Below are positions 47,676 through 56,148 of a stretch of DNA of 64,000 nt, piece after piece. The translations under genes and the position numbers were made by a program. Origin of the DNA: Tepidisphaeraceae bacterium (lineage in GTDB: Bacteria; Planctomycetota; Phycisphaerae; Tepidisphaerales; Tepidisphaeraceae). Within the stretch, counting starts at the first letter, position 1. Each line of letters opens with the position of its first letter. The DNA is taken from positions 1 to 64,000 of the forward strand of contig DASYHQ010000010.1 of the NCBI GenBank assembly GCA_035998445.1, given 5' to 3'. The notes beneath the pieces were generated by a model, which worked only from the letters and a program-made list of their open reading frames with translations, was not told the origin of the DNA and made no database searches.

Positions 47676-48995
47676 TCAGGCCCGTCGCATGCGCACGCGC
47701 AGCACACGGGCTCCGAACTTCGTGACGTCGTCCCAGCCGGTCTTCTCTTCGATTCGCACCATGCCGCAGTTCGTGAAGGGTACCGGTTGCCCAGTGTGCA
47801 GGTCGATGATCGACTCCGCTTCGTAACCGTTCGTTTGTAGGTGCAGCCGTTCGGTATGCGGCACTTCGGTCACCAGGACGTAATGCACGGCCGGATCGGC
47901 ATGGCTGACCGTGACCGAGTAGAACCCGCCAAAGGTGCTCCAACCCGGTTGGAGCATGCTGCACTCGCCACCGGTCGTGTCGTAGATCGCCGGGGCGGCC
48001 CAGGCCATGAAATCCTGCAGGTTGTCGAGCATCGGTTGAAACAGCTCGGGTGCGGTACCATCCACGCACGGTCCAAGGCCGAGCGTGTAGTTCCATTGGC
48101 CGCGCTGGCCGAGCGTGCAGATCATCTCCTTCACAAGGTACGTCGGATCCGTGACGTACGGCGAGGCGAGCAGTTGCCGCTGGCTAATGTGCGGCGCGCC
48201 GTGCCACCAGGCATTGGGCGTGGGGATGTCTTCCATATAGTCGCGCTTGGCCGGGAAGATGAACCACTGTGGGTGCGCCTTGCGGTAGGCATCCGGACGG
48301 TTGTAGCGCGGCTCGCACAAATCGGGAACCAGTTCCAGGCTGGCGGCATCGACGTCGTCGCCCATCAGGCCGGTGTCGTTGTTGCTGATGACGATCGCGT
48401 CGGGCCACAAGCCACGGATGTGCGGGCCGATGCCCCACGCCTTGTTGTTCCCGTCGAGCCAGAATCCGGCGATGCCGTCGCCGTAGCGCTCGTGCAGTTC
48501 GGTGATCAGTGCTCTCAACTTCGGTTCGTACGCGGCGTCGTTGCAATACTCGGCCGGCACGCCGTGCTTCCAATCCCCCGATGGATCACTCGGTGGCCCG
48601 CCGGCGGGCAGGTAGCACAGCACGCGCACGCCCGCCCGTTGCCCGGCGCCGACGAGTGCGCCGACGTAGTCGATCTGCGTGTGCAGCGCAAAGGCCGGCA
48701 CGCGCGTCGGGTACATCGCGCAGTACATCTCGCACGTGTGCAGGACCGTGAACGTCACGTACCGCGCGCCGATGCGGACGGCCGTGTCGATCAGGTTGGC
48801 CGCCACCATGTCGGGGTCGGGCGCGGCCGCCTCAAGGTCGGCGGGCGTGGCGTAGCGCAGCGGTCGCTGCGAACCGCCCGACTCGCTGCTGCCACCACCG
48901 GTGAACAGCCCCCAGTGATAAAACAGTCCGAGGCGGGCGGGCGAGAACCACTGCATCATGCGGCGTTGTCGCCGCTGGTGAATATCTGTAGTCAA
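47676..48995 (-). CDS. Diverged GH29-like (alpha-L-fucosidase-fold) protein
   Basis: 439 residues, no signal peptide. The start is TTG 48995 with GGAT five bases upstream; ATG codons 13-14 residues later are alternatives. RLGLFYHWGLF (21-31) corresponds to the RFGLFIHWG of GH29, and GIAGFWLDGNN (about 174-184) to the nucleophile strand, with Asp181 as candidate. The second GH29 hallmark, AKHHEGFxxW, is replaced by TFTVLHTCEMYCAMYP, and the acid/base region is not recognisable. It therefore belongs to a distant branch and may act on another sugar. It is the enzyme gene of cassette D, 69 bases after the pseudopilin. Confidence 0.72.
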   Translation of the reverse strand: MTTDIHQRRQRRMMQWFSPARLGLFYHWGLFTGGGSSESGGSQRPLRYATPADLEAAAPDPDMVAANLIDTAVRIGARYVTFTVLHTCEMYCAMYPTRVPAFALHTQIDYVGALVGAGQRAGVRVLCYLPAGGPPSDPSGDWKHGVPAEYCNDAAYEPKLRALITELHERYGDGIAGFWLDGNNKAWGIGPHIRGLWPDAIVISNNDTGLMGDDVDAASLELVPDLCEPRYNRPDAYRKAHPQWFIFPAKRDYMEDIPTPNAWWHGAPHISQRQLLASPYVTDPTYLVKEMICTLGQRGQWNYTLGLGPCVDGTAPELFQPMLDNLQDFMAWAAPAIYDTTGGECSMLQPGWSTFGGFYSVTVSHADPAVHYVLVTEVPHTERLHLQTNGYEAESIIDLHTGQPVPFTNCGMVRIEEKTGWDDVTKFGARVLRVRMRRA

Positions 48996-49064
48996 GTCGA
49001 ATCCTTAACGGTGCGGGCGCTAGGTCGTTTATGCCGTGGTGGTTAAAGAAAAAGCACGTGGGTT

Positions 49065-49895
49065 TCAGAATCGATCCATATCGAGCCACGCGCCCTGAGC
49101 CGGTTGGGCGGGATCGGTCTGCAGGAAGAACTTGTTGTAGAACGAGGCGGGCGACGCGAAGCCGGACGGCACGTTCTTCAGGTTGCCTTCGATCACGGAA
49201 TAAGGCACCCACTTGGCCGAGCCGTTGGAGTAGGCGACGTTCAGTCCCTTCCGGTGGCACGTCACGACGTCCTGCGGGCTCATAAAGACGTCGGCGACCA
49301 AGGCGACGTTTCGCTGTTTGGTCATCTTCGCGTAATTGTAATGCCCGGTTGCCGGGTCGCGCGGCACGCCCCGCGCGATGACGGTGGCGTCGTTGCCGTC
49401 GTAATCGCGGATCGGCCGCGTCGTATATGCCGAGAAGGTGTACTGGCCCGCCACCAAGGCGTTGATGTCCTTTGGCCAAGGATTCAGTTCGGTGTCGTAC
49501 TGGGTGTACGGCCAGATATTGCTCGGACAGTAAAAGATGCGCCCGTCGCGGACCAGCCCCGCCTTGACGAGCATACCGTTGGCGATGAATCGCGGGCCGG
49601 TGGAGGGCGCGTCGACGATCGACTGCCCATAACTGGTGTAGGTGGAGTAACCGACGGTGATCTGGTCGCGGTTCTCGTTGGCGTAGAGCTGCTGAAACGT
49701 GGCGATCTGGCGAAGGTTGGCCAAGCACGCCGTCCGCTGGGCCGCCTCGCGCGCCTTGTTCAGCGACGGCAGCAAAATGCTAATCAGCACGGCGATGATG
49801 CCGATGACGACGAGCAGTTCAACCAAGGTGAACCCCCTGCCTCGCCCCGTTTCGGAGCCTGCCGCCTGCAGGCCGATCATATCGAGATCGGACAT
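49065..49895 (-). CDS. Type II secretion-like pseudopilin
   Basis: 276 residues; ATG 49895 has AAGGG 8 bases upstream. The leader is longer than in its relatives (about 20 residues, [20 protein letters not shown]) before [20 protein letters not shown], then [19 protein letters not shown] and [10 protein letters not shown]. The head contains CPSN. The usual HxxxxxxxxxDG motif is replaced by a divergent [17 protein letters not shown]. The C-terminus is AWLDMDRF. It lies between the PEP-CTERM gene and the GH29-like gene and is probably co-transcribed with both. Confidence 0.92.
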   Translation of the reverse strand: MSDLDMIGLQAAGSETGRGRGFTLVELLVVIGIIAVLISILLPSLNKAREAAQRTACLANLRQIATFQQLYANENRDQITVGYSTYTSYGQSIVDAPSTGPRFIANGMLVKAGLVRDGRIFYCPSNIWPYTQYDTELNPWPKDINALVAGQYTFSAYTTRPIRDYDGNDATVIARGVPRDPATGHYNYAKMTKQRNVALVADVFMSPQDVVTCHRKGLNVAYSNGSAKWVPYSVIEGNLKNVPSGFASPASFYNKFFLQTDPAQPAQGAWLDMDRF

Positions 49896-49951
49896 GGTAC
49901 TCGCCCTTTTCCGTGTCGACCGAGCCGGCTCGAACCACCGCGAACCGACAT

Positions 49952-49984
49952 GCCGCAAGGCCGGCTCTTGGCCAGCCTTGCGGC
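49952..49984 (-). terminator. 10-bp perfect hairpin after the PEP-CTERM gene
   Basis: GCCGCAAGGC (49952-49961) pairs perfectly with GCCTTGCGGC (49975-49984). It begins 24 bases past the PEP-CTERM stop and ends 57 bases before the pseudopilin start, without a T run. It resembles in placement the hairpin at 28205-28236. Confidence 0.65.
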
Positions 49985-50007
49985 GAAATGAAGATGCAGT
50001 GAACGCA

Positions 50008-50865
50008 TCACATCGACCGACGACGCCGCCCCATCAGGCCCAGCCCGGTCAGTCCGACCAGCGCCAGTGAGGTCGGCTCGGGGACGGTCGCGACGTCGGC
50101 AAAGGTGTCGCCGAGACGGATCTCGTCGGCAGCCAGGCCGTTGTCGGTGCCGCCGCCGGTGAACTTGCCGAACGCAAAGCGGTCAAACCCACCGAAGTTC
50201 ACACCGCTGACCACGGCATTAGCTGGGCCGGATTCGTCGGCCTGGTTGATGAACAGCGAGATCGTGTCACCGTTGTTCGTGGCCGAGAGTTCGAACTTGA
50301 CCACGAACAGGTTCACGTCTTGGTTGAACGCGACGTTGCTGCCCTGCGACACGGCGTTGTTGACGCGCACGCCAAAGTTGGTGCTGCTGCCGGTGTCACT
50401 TTCGCTGAAGCCAACCTGGAGCTTACGGTTGCTGCCGTCATCCGTGCCGCCGTTGTACAGCTCGATGGCGCGGTAGTTGGTGGTCATGCCGGTGAACTGG
50501 ACGAGGAAGCTCAGGTAGCGGGTGCCAACGAACGAATCGGAGGTCGTGGTGGTGAAATCCCGGAATGCCCGACCGCCGCCGTCGGTTTTCGTCAATGCGC
50601 CACCTTGAGTCGTGCCACTGACGGTCGCGCCCGCCCGGGACAGGCCAGTCTCCGTGATGTCGGTCGTTCCAAACACGGTCGACCATGCGCCGCTGAAACC
50701 GAGAACGGTCGGGGCCTGCCCACCGACGTTGCCGGTGGCGTATTGACCGTCACCGACGATGAACGAATCAGAGGCCAGCAGGGCGGCATGGCTGGTGCTA
50801 TTCACCGCCAAACACCCGAGACCCAACAGCACGGCCAGACAACGATATGCATTCGTAAATTTCAC
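50008..50865 (-). CDS. PEP-CTERM sorting-signal protein
   Basis: 285 residues. A GTG start at 50865 is preferred because AGGAGG lies exactly five bases upstream, and it leads straight into the signal peptide ([20 protein letters not shown]). Upstream ATG codons lack such a site. The body looks like a lectin- or jelly-roll-type beta domain ([40 protein letters not shown]). Tail [19 protein letters not shown] followed by RRRRSM is the PEP-CTERM signal. It is divergent from the XylR-like regulator at 51013 and first in cassette D. Confidence 0.92.
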   Translation of the reverse strand: MKFTNAYRCLAVLLGLGCLAVNSTSHAALLASDSFIVGDGQYATGNVGGQAPTVLGFSGAWSTVFGTTDITETGLSRAGATVSGTTQGGALTKTDGGGRAFRDFTTTTSDSFVGTRYLSFLVQFTGMTTNYRAIELYNGGTDDGSNRKLQVGFSESDTGSSTNFGVRVNNAVSQGSNVAFNQDVNLFVVKFELSATNNGDTISLFINQADESGPANAVVSGVNFGGFDRFAFGKFTGGGTDNGLAADEIRLGDTFADVATVPEPTSLALVGLTGLGLMGRRRRSM

Positions 50866-50964
50866 GAAACCCTCCTGAAACATCGCGATAGGTGAGTCCA
50901 TAGAGATGGAAGCCGGATCAGCACAATGCTGAACGCGATGAAATATACGGCCCAAATTTTTCTG

Positions 50965-50989
50965 TTTTACGTCTATTTTTTTACCGTCT
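50965..50989. promoter_or_regulatory. Direct repeat TTTTACGTCT / TTTTACCGTCT (candidate XylR-type site)
   Basis: Two near-identical T-rich copies start at 50965 and 50979, 14 bases apart, in the 147-base divergent region between the PEP-CTERM gene and the XylR-like regulator. Direct repeats of this kind are typical of AraC-family binding sites. Confidence 0.5.
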
Positions 50990-51012
50990 GACGCCAGTTA
51001 AGTTGTCGGAGA

Positions 51013-52179
51013 ATGGCCTTAGCACGTGTCGCCTTACTGATTGAACGTTACCCGGGTTACCAGGAGCAGGTGCTGCGAGGGGTCCGTCATTATGCGACGC
51101 CGTCAGTCGACTGGCTGTGCCAAGCGGTTCGGCCGGCACAACATCTTCTGGCGCACGTGCAGGAGTGGGGGCCGGAGGGGATTATCCTGGGCACGTCCGA
51201 CGAGGCGATTCGCCAGCGGGTCTTAGACCTTGGCCGCCCGGTCGTCGAGGTGTTCCAGTGGTTGAACCCATCGGAACGTTGCCCACGGATCGGCTTGAAG
51301 GACACGCAGGTTGGTCGATTGGCCGCAGAGCACTTTCTGGACCGCGGGTACCGGTCGTTCGGGTTCATCCGAGGCCGCACGCACGCCCATTTTGTGCGCC
51401 TCCGCGAGCAGGGGTTTGCCGACACCTTGTCCGAGGCGGGTCGGACCTACGCGGTATACCAACAACCCGAGGGAGACGAAGAGTTTAACCCGGGCGTGCT
51501 CTGGTCCGATGGTGGCCCACATCTGCGGGATTGGGTGTTGGAACTGCCCAAGCCGGTCGCAGTCTTCGCCCTCAGCGACAACTGGGCGCTGCGCCTGCTG
51601 GAGACATGCCGCATGGCCGACGTGCAGGTACCCGAACAGGTAGCGGTGGTCGGCGTGGACGACGACGACATCCTCTGCCTGTTGGCGCAGCCCCGGTTGT
51701 CGAGCGTGGCGACCGCGGCCGAGCGTATCGGGTACGAGGCCGCGGCGCTCCTGGACCGCATGATGCATGGGGCGCCCCTGCCGGACCGCGACCTGTTGTT
51801 GCCACCGGTCGGCGTGGTGACGCGGCAGTCGAGCGACGCGGTCGCCGTTGGCGACCCGGACGTCGCCGCCGTCCTTCGGTTGATCCACGCGGCCCAACCG
51901 GTGCGCGTGGACGTCGCTGCCGTGCTGGCCGCGGTGCCGGTTCCCCGGCGAACGTTGGAGCGCCGGTTCCGTGCCGCCGTCGGCCGCGGCATTGCCGAGG
52001 AGATGCGACGCGTCCGCCTCGATCGCGCCAAACGCCTGCTCGCGACGAGCGACGATGACATGCCAGCTATCGCCGCGGCCGCCGGCTTTGGCGACGCTGC
52101 GAAATTGTCCGCCGCCTTCCGCACGAGTTTTGACGTAACTCCCTCGTCCTACCGCCACCAGTTCCGCAACGGGCGATGA
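51013..52179 (+). CDS. XylR-like transcriptional regulator (LacI-type sensor + AraC HTH)
   Basis: 388 residues from ATG 51013, where the protein begins MALARVALLIERYPGYQEQV; GGAG lies very close upstream. Sensor domain: HVQEWGPEGIILGTS, HFLDRGYRSFGFIRG, VPEQVAVVGVDDDDILC. C-terminal AraC region: VPVPRRTLERRFRAAVGRGI, RVRLDRAKRLLATSDDDM and IAAAAGFGDAAKLSAAFRTS. Same architecture as the regulator at 9657-10937. It is divergent from the PEP-CTERM/pseudopilin/GH29-like genes and probably controls them. Confidence 0.92.
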   Translation: MALARVALLIERYPGYQEQVLRGVRHYATPSVDWLCQAVRPAQHLLAHVQEWGPEGIILGTSDEAIRQRVLDLGRPVVEVFQWLNPSERCPRIGLKDTQVGRLAAEHFLDRGYRSFGFIRGRTHAHFVRLREQGFADTLSEAGRTYAVYQQPEGDEEFNPGVLWSDGGPHLRDWVLELPKPVAVFALSDNWALRLLETCRMADVQVPEQVAVVGVDDDDILCLLAQPRLSSVATAAERIGYEAAALLDRMMHGAPLPDRDLLLPPVGVVTRQSSDAVAVGDPDVAAVLRLIHAAQPVRVDVAAVLAAVPVPRRTLERRFRAAVGRGIAEEMRRVRLDRAKRLLATSDDDMPAIAAAAGFGDAAKLSAAFRTSFDVTPSSYRHQFRNGR

Positions 52180-52210
52180 CGCCTATGGGCTGGTCAGCCA
52201 CCGTCTGGTG

Positions 52211-52444
52211 TTAACCGGTAATGTCGGCGAACGTGGGCCTTCGAAATGCCCGACGGTTGATTGCAAGGTCATCGACGCTAATGATCCGCTCCACGCCCAA
52301 CGTGCGAGCCTCGGCCACGTGCCAGTCGCTGGCCGCGGCCCACATCAGCAGGACCGGGATTCTCCGGGTGGTGGCATTGGCCCGCATCGCACGAAGGAAC
52401 TCAAGGCCGCTAGCGAGACTTGCTGCAAATCTTCCTAGCGAACC
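52211..52444 (-). pseudogene. Fragment of a response-regulator receiver domain
   Basis: After an in-frame TAA at 52445-52447, the minus strand reads about 77 residues with the character of the second half of a receiver domain: SGLEFLRAMRANATTRRIPV, then LLMWAAASDWHVAEARTLGV and ERIISVDDLA, ending at a TAA at 52211. The phospho-acceptor half is missing, and no ribosome site precedes the only ATG (52387). It is probably the 3' remnant of a two-component regulator, in the gap between the XylR gene and the GH39-like gene. The rest of this 300-base gap shows nothing. Confidence 0.4.
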
Positions 52445-52480
52445 TTAAGCGCCTGCCTGCGTGGCGCGGTTCGGACCGGC

Positions 52481-55072
52481 TCAACGAAACCGGACGATGG
52501 GAAACAGCTGGGCGTCCTTGAACAGGCCGATGCCCGGTGCGACCTGTATAAAACCGTCGCGGCCGGCGCCGTCGTTGTCGCTGTCGTTGACGATCAGGTT
52601 GAACCGGAAGCCGTCCTGAATCGCCGTGTCGGTCAATCCGACGCCTGCGAGCGGAAGCGAAAGCTCATACAAGACTCCGCCTTCACGGGACGTAGCGGTC
52701 ACGGTGGCGTTCTTGTTCAGATCCCCCGTCGGCGCGCCACTCGGACGGTTGAGCACAACAACCTGCCCTTGGCCAGCACCATCAGGACGAGCCGCGACGC
52801 CGATCTCGTAGAAGCCGGCCGCCCCGGGCGGTTGGATGCCGATCTGCAAGCTATCGGCCTTCCAGATGTCGTTGCCGGTGAACGGTTGGTGCGCGCGATC
52901 GTCGCTGACGTCGACGCGCACACGCAGCGCGCCATCTTCGATCGCGAGCCACGCACGAGCACTGAGGTCGGCTGGGCCCTTCCAGTCGCGGTGGGCGGTG
53001 CCGGGGTCATTTTTGAAGAAGCTGACGATCTGCTCCGGGTCCTGCAGCAGAAAATCTGGCCTGCGACCGTCGGGCGATGCGAGTGGAACCGTGACGGTGC
53101 GTTTGATCGGTATGCGCAGCGCATGCTGTGCACCGGCGACAGACACGTTCAGCATCACCGCCGACGCCGGTTTGCCATCAACATCGTCCGGCAGCGGCAC
53201 CTCCACGGCACCGTCCTTCAGCTCACCCGAAGTGCCGACGGTAGCCATCACGGGCAACTGATTTAGACTTACGGCAGTCACCTGCAGCACGTCCGATCGG
53301 TCGTCCGGCACGTTCGCCAGCGGCGACAGCACGAGCTCGACGGGCAGGGCCTTCTTGCCCGCACCCCTCACGACGATGTACGCCGGTTCCTCGGCAATTG
53401 CGAACATTGCAGTCCCCGAGCTATCGGCGGTGCCTAACGGTGTTCCGTTTCCCATGGTATCGACGCGCGTGGCCGTCGCGCCGGTCGGCAGGCGCACGGC
53501 CGCCAACGCGTCGGCGACATCATCGTCCTCGCGCCAGGCGACGATCACCTGATCGGTACCGTCGCCGAACTGCAGCGCATATCGCCCGGCGCCCAGCGGC
53601 GCGTCGGCCAGGTACGCCTTGTTGCGCAGCTGTCGAACGACCTCGTTAAATGCCGGATAGATCGGGCGCGGCTGGAAGTCGTTGTTCAACATTCCGAAGC
53701 CTTCGTGGTCGTTCGACCGATAGATGTGGAACCACGAGTAGTACTTCCCACCGCGCGCCTTGGCGTAGGTGATCTTCTTCACCAGTGTGCGAGCCTGGAA
53801 CTCAAGCCCGCGCTGGGCATCGATGGCGGTCTCGTTGAAGGCCAGTGGCTTTGGCGACCGCAACGCCTTCATCATGTCCGCAAGTTCCCCGTCAATGGCC
53901 TGTTGGAATCCGCGGAAGGTGCCGTGCTCATGATGGGCGATGGCGTCGAACGCATCCTGCGCCTCGGCGATCACGCGCCGCTGCAAGCCTTGGTTCAGAT
54001 TGTGGCCACCGTGGCCACCCACCGTGGCAAAGCCGGCCGTCCAGACCTTGGCCTGTGGGTCGGCCGACTTGATCTCCGCGTGGGCAGTCCGCAGCAGTTC
54101 GATGTAGTCGTCGGTCGTGCCCTTGAAGAACCCGGACAGGTCCGGCTCGTTCCAGATCTCCCAGTAGTGAACTCGCCCCTTGTAACGTTCGGCCGCGGTG
54201 CGGACGAAGTTGCGCCACGGTTCGAGTTGAGGGGCGAGCGTGTTGGCCCACCACCCGTCTTTCGGCTTGTACTTTTCCACGTAGCCGGGGCGGGCAGCCC
54301 AGATATTGCCGTAGCCCAGGAGGTGCTGATAGGCGTAGCCGAACTGTTCCGCACGCGCAACCTGTTCGTCCAGCTTGCGCCAGTCAAACGTCCCTTGGAC
54401 CTTCTCAACCTCGTTCCAGTTCAACCCGCCACGCGTCCAGTCACCACCGATCAGAACGCCAGCGGCGGCGGTGTCATCGGAGGCGCCCATGCCGCCGATG
54501 CCAAACTGGAAGTCGTCGGGCGTCCGTGGCCGTGGGCCGACGGCGTCGATGTAGGCGACGGTGCCCTCGACCTTTTTGACGTTCGCTGAATCGCTTCCGT
54601 CAGCCATGGTTAATTCGTACGACCACCACCCCATCTGCGGCAGCGCGAGGTTGAATGGGACCGACGCCTTCTCCCCCGGCTCAAGCGTTACCTGCTCGCC
54701 GTGCGACCACTGCGCGGTCTGCCGGTCGTACGACCGCAGCGCGGCACTAAGTGACAGCGGGACGGGGAATCCGCCGTCGTTCGCGAGATGAACCTTCAGC
54801 TCGCGCTCTTCCCCTTTGGTGATGATGGCCGCCTTGCGCGGACCGGTTACGTTGACCGTAACGCTGTTCATCCGTTCACCGAACGGCACGTCACTGGCGG
54901 TCACTTCGTTGCGGCGGACGGTGCCCATGAGCACCGTTCCCGGGCCCTCAAACCCTGTGGGGGCCGTCAGCGTGAGCGATACGAGTTTTACCGGCGAATC
55001 GATCGTGCCGCGCCCCGCTTCGCTGCCGCCCCAGTTGCCTTGGTGCGTCGTCGGTTCGAGCGCGATGCGCAC
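52481..55072 (-). CDS. GH39-like glycoside hydrolase, C-terminal part of a gene split by an in-frame TAG
   Basis: 863 residues from a nominal GTG at 55072, in the same reading frame as the ORF ending at 55079 and only two codons after its TAG. It has no signal peptide of its own, which suggests it is the continuation of the upstream ORF. An N-terminal beta-sandwich (about 1-190) precedes a clan-A barrel (about 190-500): HYWEIWNEPDLSGFF, with the acid/base Glu codon near 54147, and LAFNETAIDA, with the nucleophile-type Glu codon at 53831-53833. GGKYYSWFHIYRS follows. After further beta domains the last about 190 residues are a CBM9-like module (ARAWLAIEDGALRVRVDVSD, ADSLQIGIQPPG). Probably a secreted glycosidase acting on plant or algal polysaccharide. 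Confidence 0.8.
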   Translation of the reverse strand: MRIALEPTTHQGNWGGSEAGRGTIDSPVKLVSLTLTAPTGFEGPGTVLMGTVRRNEVTASDVPFGERMNSVTVNVTGPRKAAIITKGEERELKVHLANDGGFPVPLSLSAALRSYDRQTAQWSHGEQVTLEPGEKASVPFNLALPQMGWWSYELTMADGSDSANVKKVEGTVAYIDAVGPRPRTPDDFQFGIGGMGASDDTAAAGVLIGGDWTRGGLNWNEVEKVQGTFDWRKLDEQVARAEQFGYAYQHLLGYGNIWAARPGYVEKYKPKDGWWANTLAPQLEPWRNFVRTAAERYKGRVHYWEIWNEPDLSGFFKGTTDDYIELLRTAHAEIKSADPQAKVWTAGFATVGGHGGHNLNQGLQRRVIAEAQDAFDAIAHHEHGTFRGFQQAIDGELADMMKALRSPKPLAFNETAIDAQRGLEFQARTLVKKITYAKARGGKYYSWFHIYRSNDHEGFGMLNNDFQPRPIYPAFNEVVRQLRNKAYLADAPLGAGRYALQFGDGTDQVIVAWREDDDVADALAAVRLPTGATATRVDTMGNGTPLGTADSSGTAMFAIAEEPAYIVVRGAGKKALPVELVLSPLANVPDDRSDVLQVTAVSLNQLPVMATVGTSGELKDGAVEVPLPDDVDGKPASAVMLNVSVAGAQHALRIPIKRTVTVPLASPDGRRPDFLLQDPEQIVSFFKNDPGTAHRDWKGPADLSARAWLAIEDGALRVRVDVSDDRAHQPFTGNDIWKADSLQIGIQPPGAAGFYEIGVAARPDGAGQGQVVVLNRPSGAPTGDLNKNATVTATSREGGVLYELSLPLAGVGLTDTAIQDGFRFNLIVNDSDNDGAGRDGFIQVAPGIGLFKDAQLFPIVRFR

Positions 55073-55078
55073 GTCCTG

Positions 55079-56035
55079 CTAGCCCGACGCGTTCGGATCG
55101 AGCTCGGCGGACCAGCGGAACGTCTCGCCGTTCGCATCACGGACGCGCGCGCCAATCGACCGGAAGCCAGGAAAGGCATCGGCGTTCACCGGGACCGACA
55201 ACACCGTTCCAGCGCCGAACCCGTGCAGTAGCGGTGGCTCACCGAGGAGCACGATCTCCGCGAACGATTCATTACTGTCGGCGAGCCACGTGACGCGATA
55301 CGCGGCCTGCCCCGCACTGTCGATGAGCCGCGCCTCCTGCTTGTTGGCCTTATCGCGGTTGAGGCGAAGACGCGGCTTCTGCGCCATGTCGAGCACGACG
55401 GTGGGCGTCGGCACGTTTGGATTGACGGTTGGCGGGCCACTGCGCGCGGGCCCGTCGGCGGGCTCGGCGAGCGCCGGATCGCCGAAGGCATCGGGCGAAT
55501 GAACCAGTTGAAGTTCGTTCAACGTGAATGCCCGTTGCACGCCCGCCCGGTGCTGGCGGACGACGAAGATGTCCAAACCATGGGCAACCTCAGGCTTGCG
55601 CCCAAACAGATGCGTGCCGCGCGATTCGGACCCAGGGCCTAAGTCGCTTGTCGATCCGACGTACATCTCACAGTACCCGTCGCCATCGGTATCAACGTAG
55701 AACCGCATCTCCTGCGCGTAGTAGTTCTTGAATGGTTCAGCGTCGCCTGTAGCAACCCCCGCCAAGTCCGTGAGCGGCGTCAGAAACCGCAGCTTCGGCG
55801 TTGCGGGCCGAGCGGCTGAATTGGGTGCAGGAAACAGGAACGTCTTGGGGTCGTTGTCGGTTAGCGCCTCGGGACCCTTGCCGGTGTCGGTCGCGAAGTC
55901 GGTGGTGATCCGAGCATCGGCCGGCAGCGGGCGGATCGTGGTCATGGGCGCCGCGGCATGGACCACCGATTGCTGAACGTGTGAGGCACAGGCCGACACG
56001 AGCAGGAGCAGGATGGCGCGCGGGCAGAAAGTCAT
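55079..56035 (-). CDS. N-terminal part of the split GH39-like protein (ends at TAG 55079-55081)
   Basis: 318 residues. ATG 56035 has GAGG 8 bases upstream and opens a signal peptide (CPRAILLLLVSACASHVQQS). The body has a discoidin-like domain (residues about 40-190: ITTDFATDTGKGPEALTDND, FYVDTDGDGYCEMYVGSTS) and a short beta domain ending ETFRWSAELDPNASG, followed by TAG. Two codons later the same frame resumes as the GH39-like ORF. Without the TAG the protein would be about 1184 residues: signal, discoidin-like, sandwich, GH39-like barrel, CBM9. Alternatively these are two coupled genes. The region just upstream (56036-56148) is short and featureless. Confidence 0.75.
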   Translation of the reverse strand: MTFCPRAILLLLVSACASHVQQSVVHAAAPMTTIRPLPADARITTDFATDTGKGPEALTDNDPKTFLFPAPNSAARPATPKLRFLTPLTDLAGVATGDAEPFKNYYAQEMRFYVDTDGDGYCEMYVGSTSDLGPGSESRGTHLFGRKPEVAHGLDIFVVRQHRAGVQRAFTLNELQLVHSPDAFGDPALAEPADGPARSGPPTVNPNVPTPTVVLDMAQKPRLRLNRDKANKQEARLIDSAGQAAYRVTWLADSNESFAEIVLLGEPPLLHGFGAGTVLSVPVNADAFPGFRSIGARVRDANGETFRWSAELDPNASG

Positions 56036-56148
56036 TTCGGGAACCTCATGTGGTTGTTTTTGGTCCCCCTCGCGTGCCGTGGATCGTCATCGGTGCCGTG
56101 GCGACACCGTGGGGGTGAGTAGGCGTGCGGCGGACGGTCCGCGCGGCA

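Noticed and set aside
52190-52210. GGCTGGTCAGCC palindrome after the XylR gene as terminator
   Set aside because: Stem of 5 pairs with a 2-base loop and no T run.
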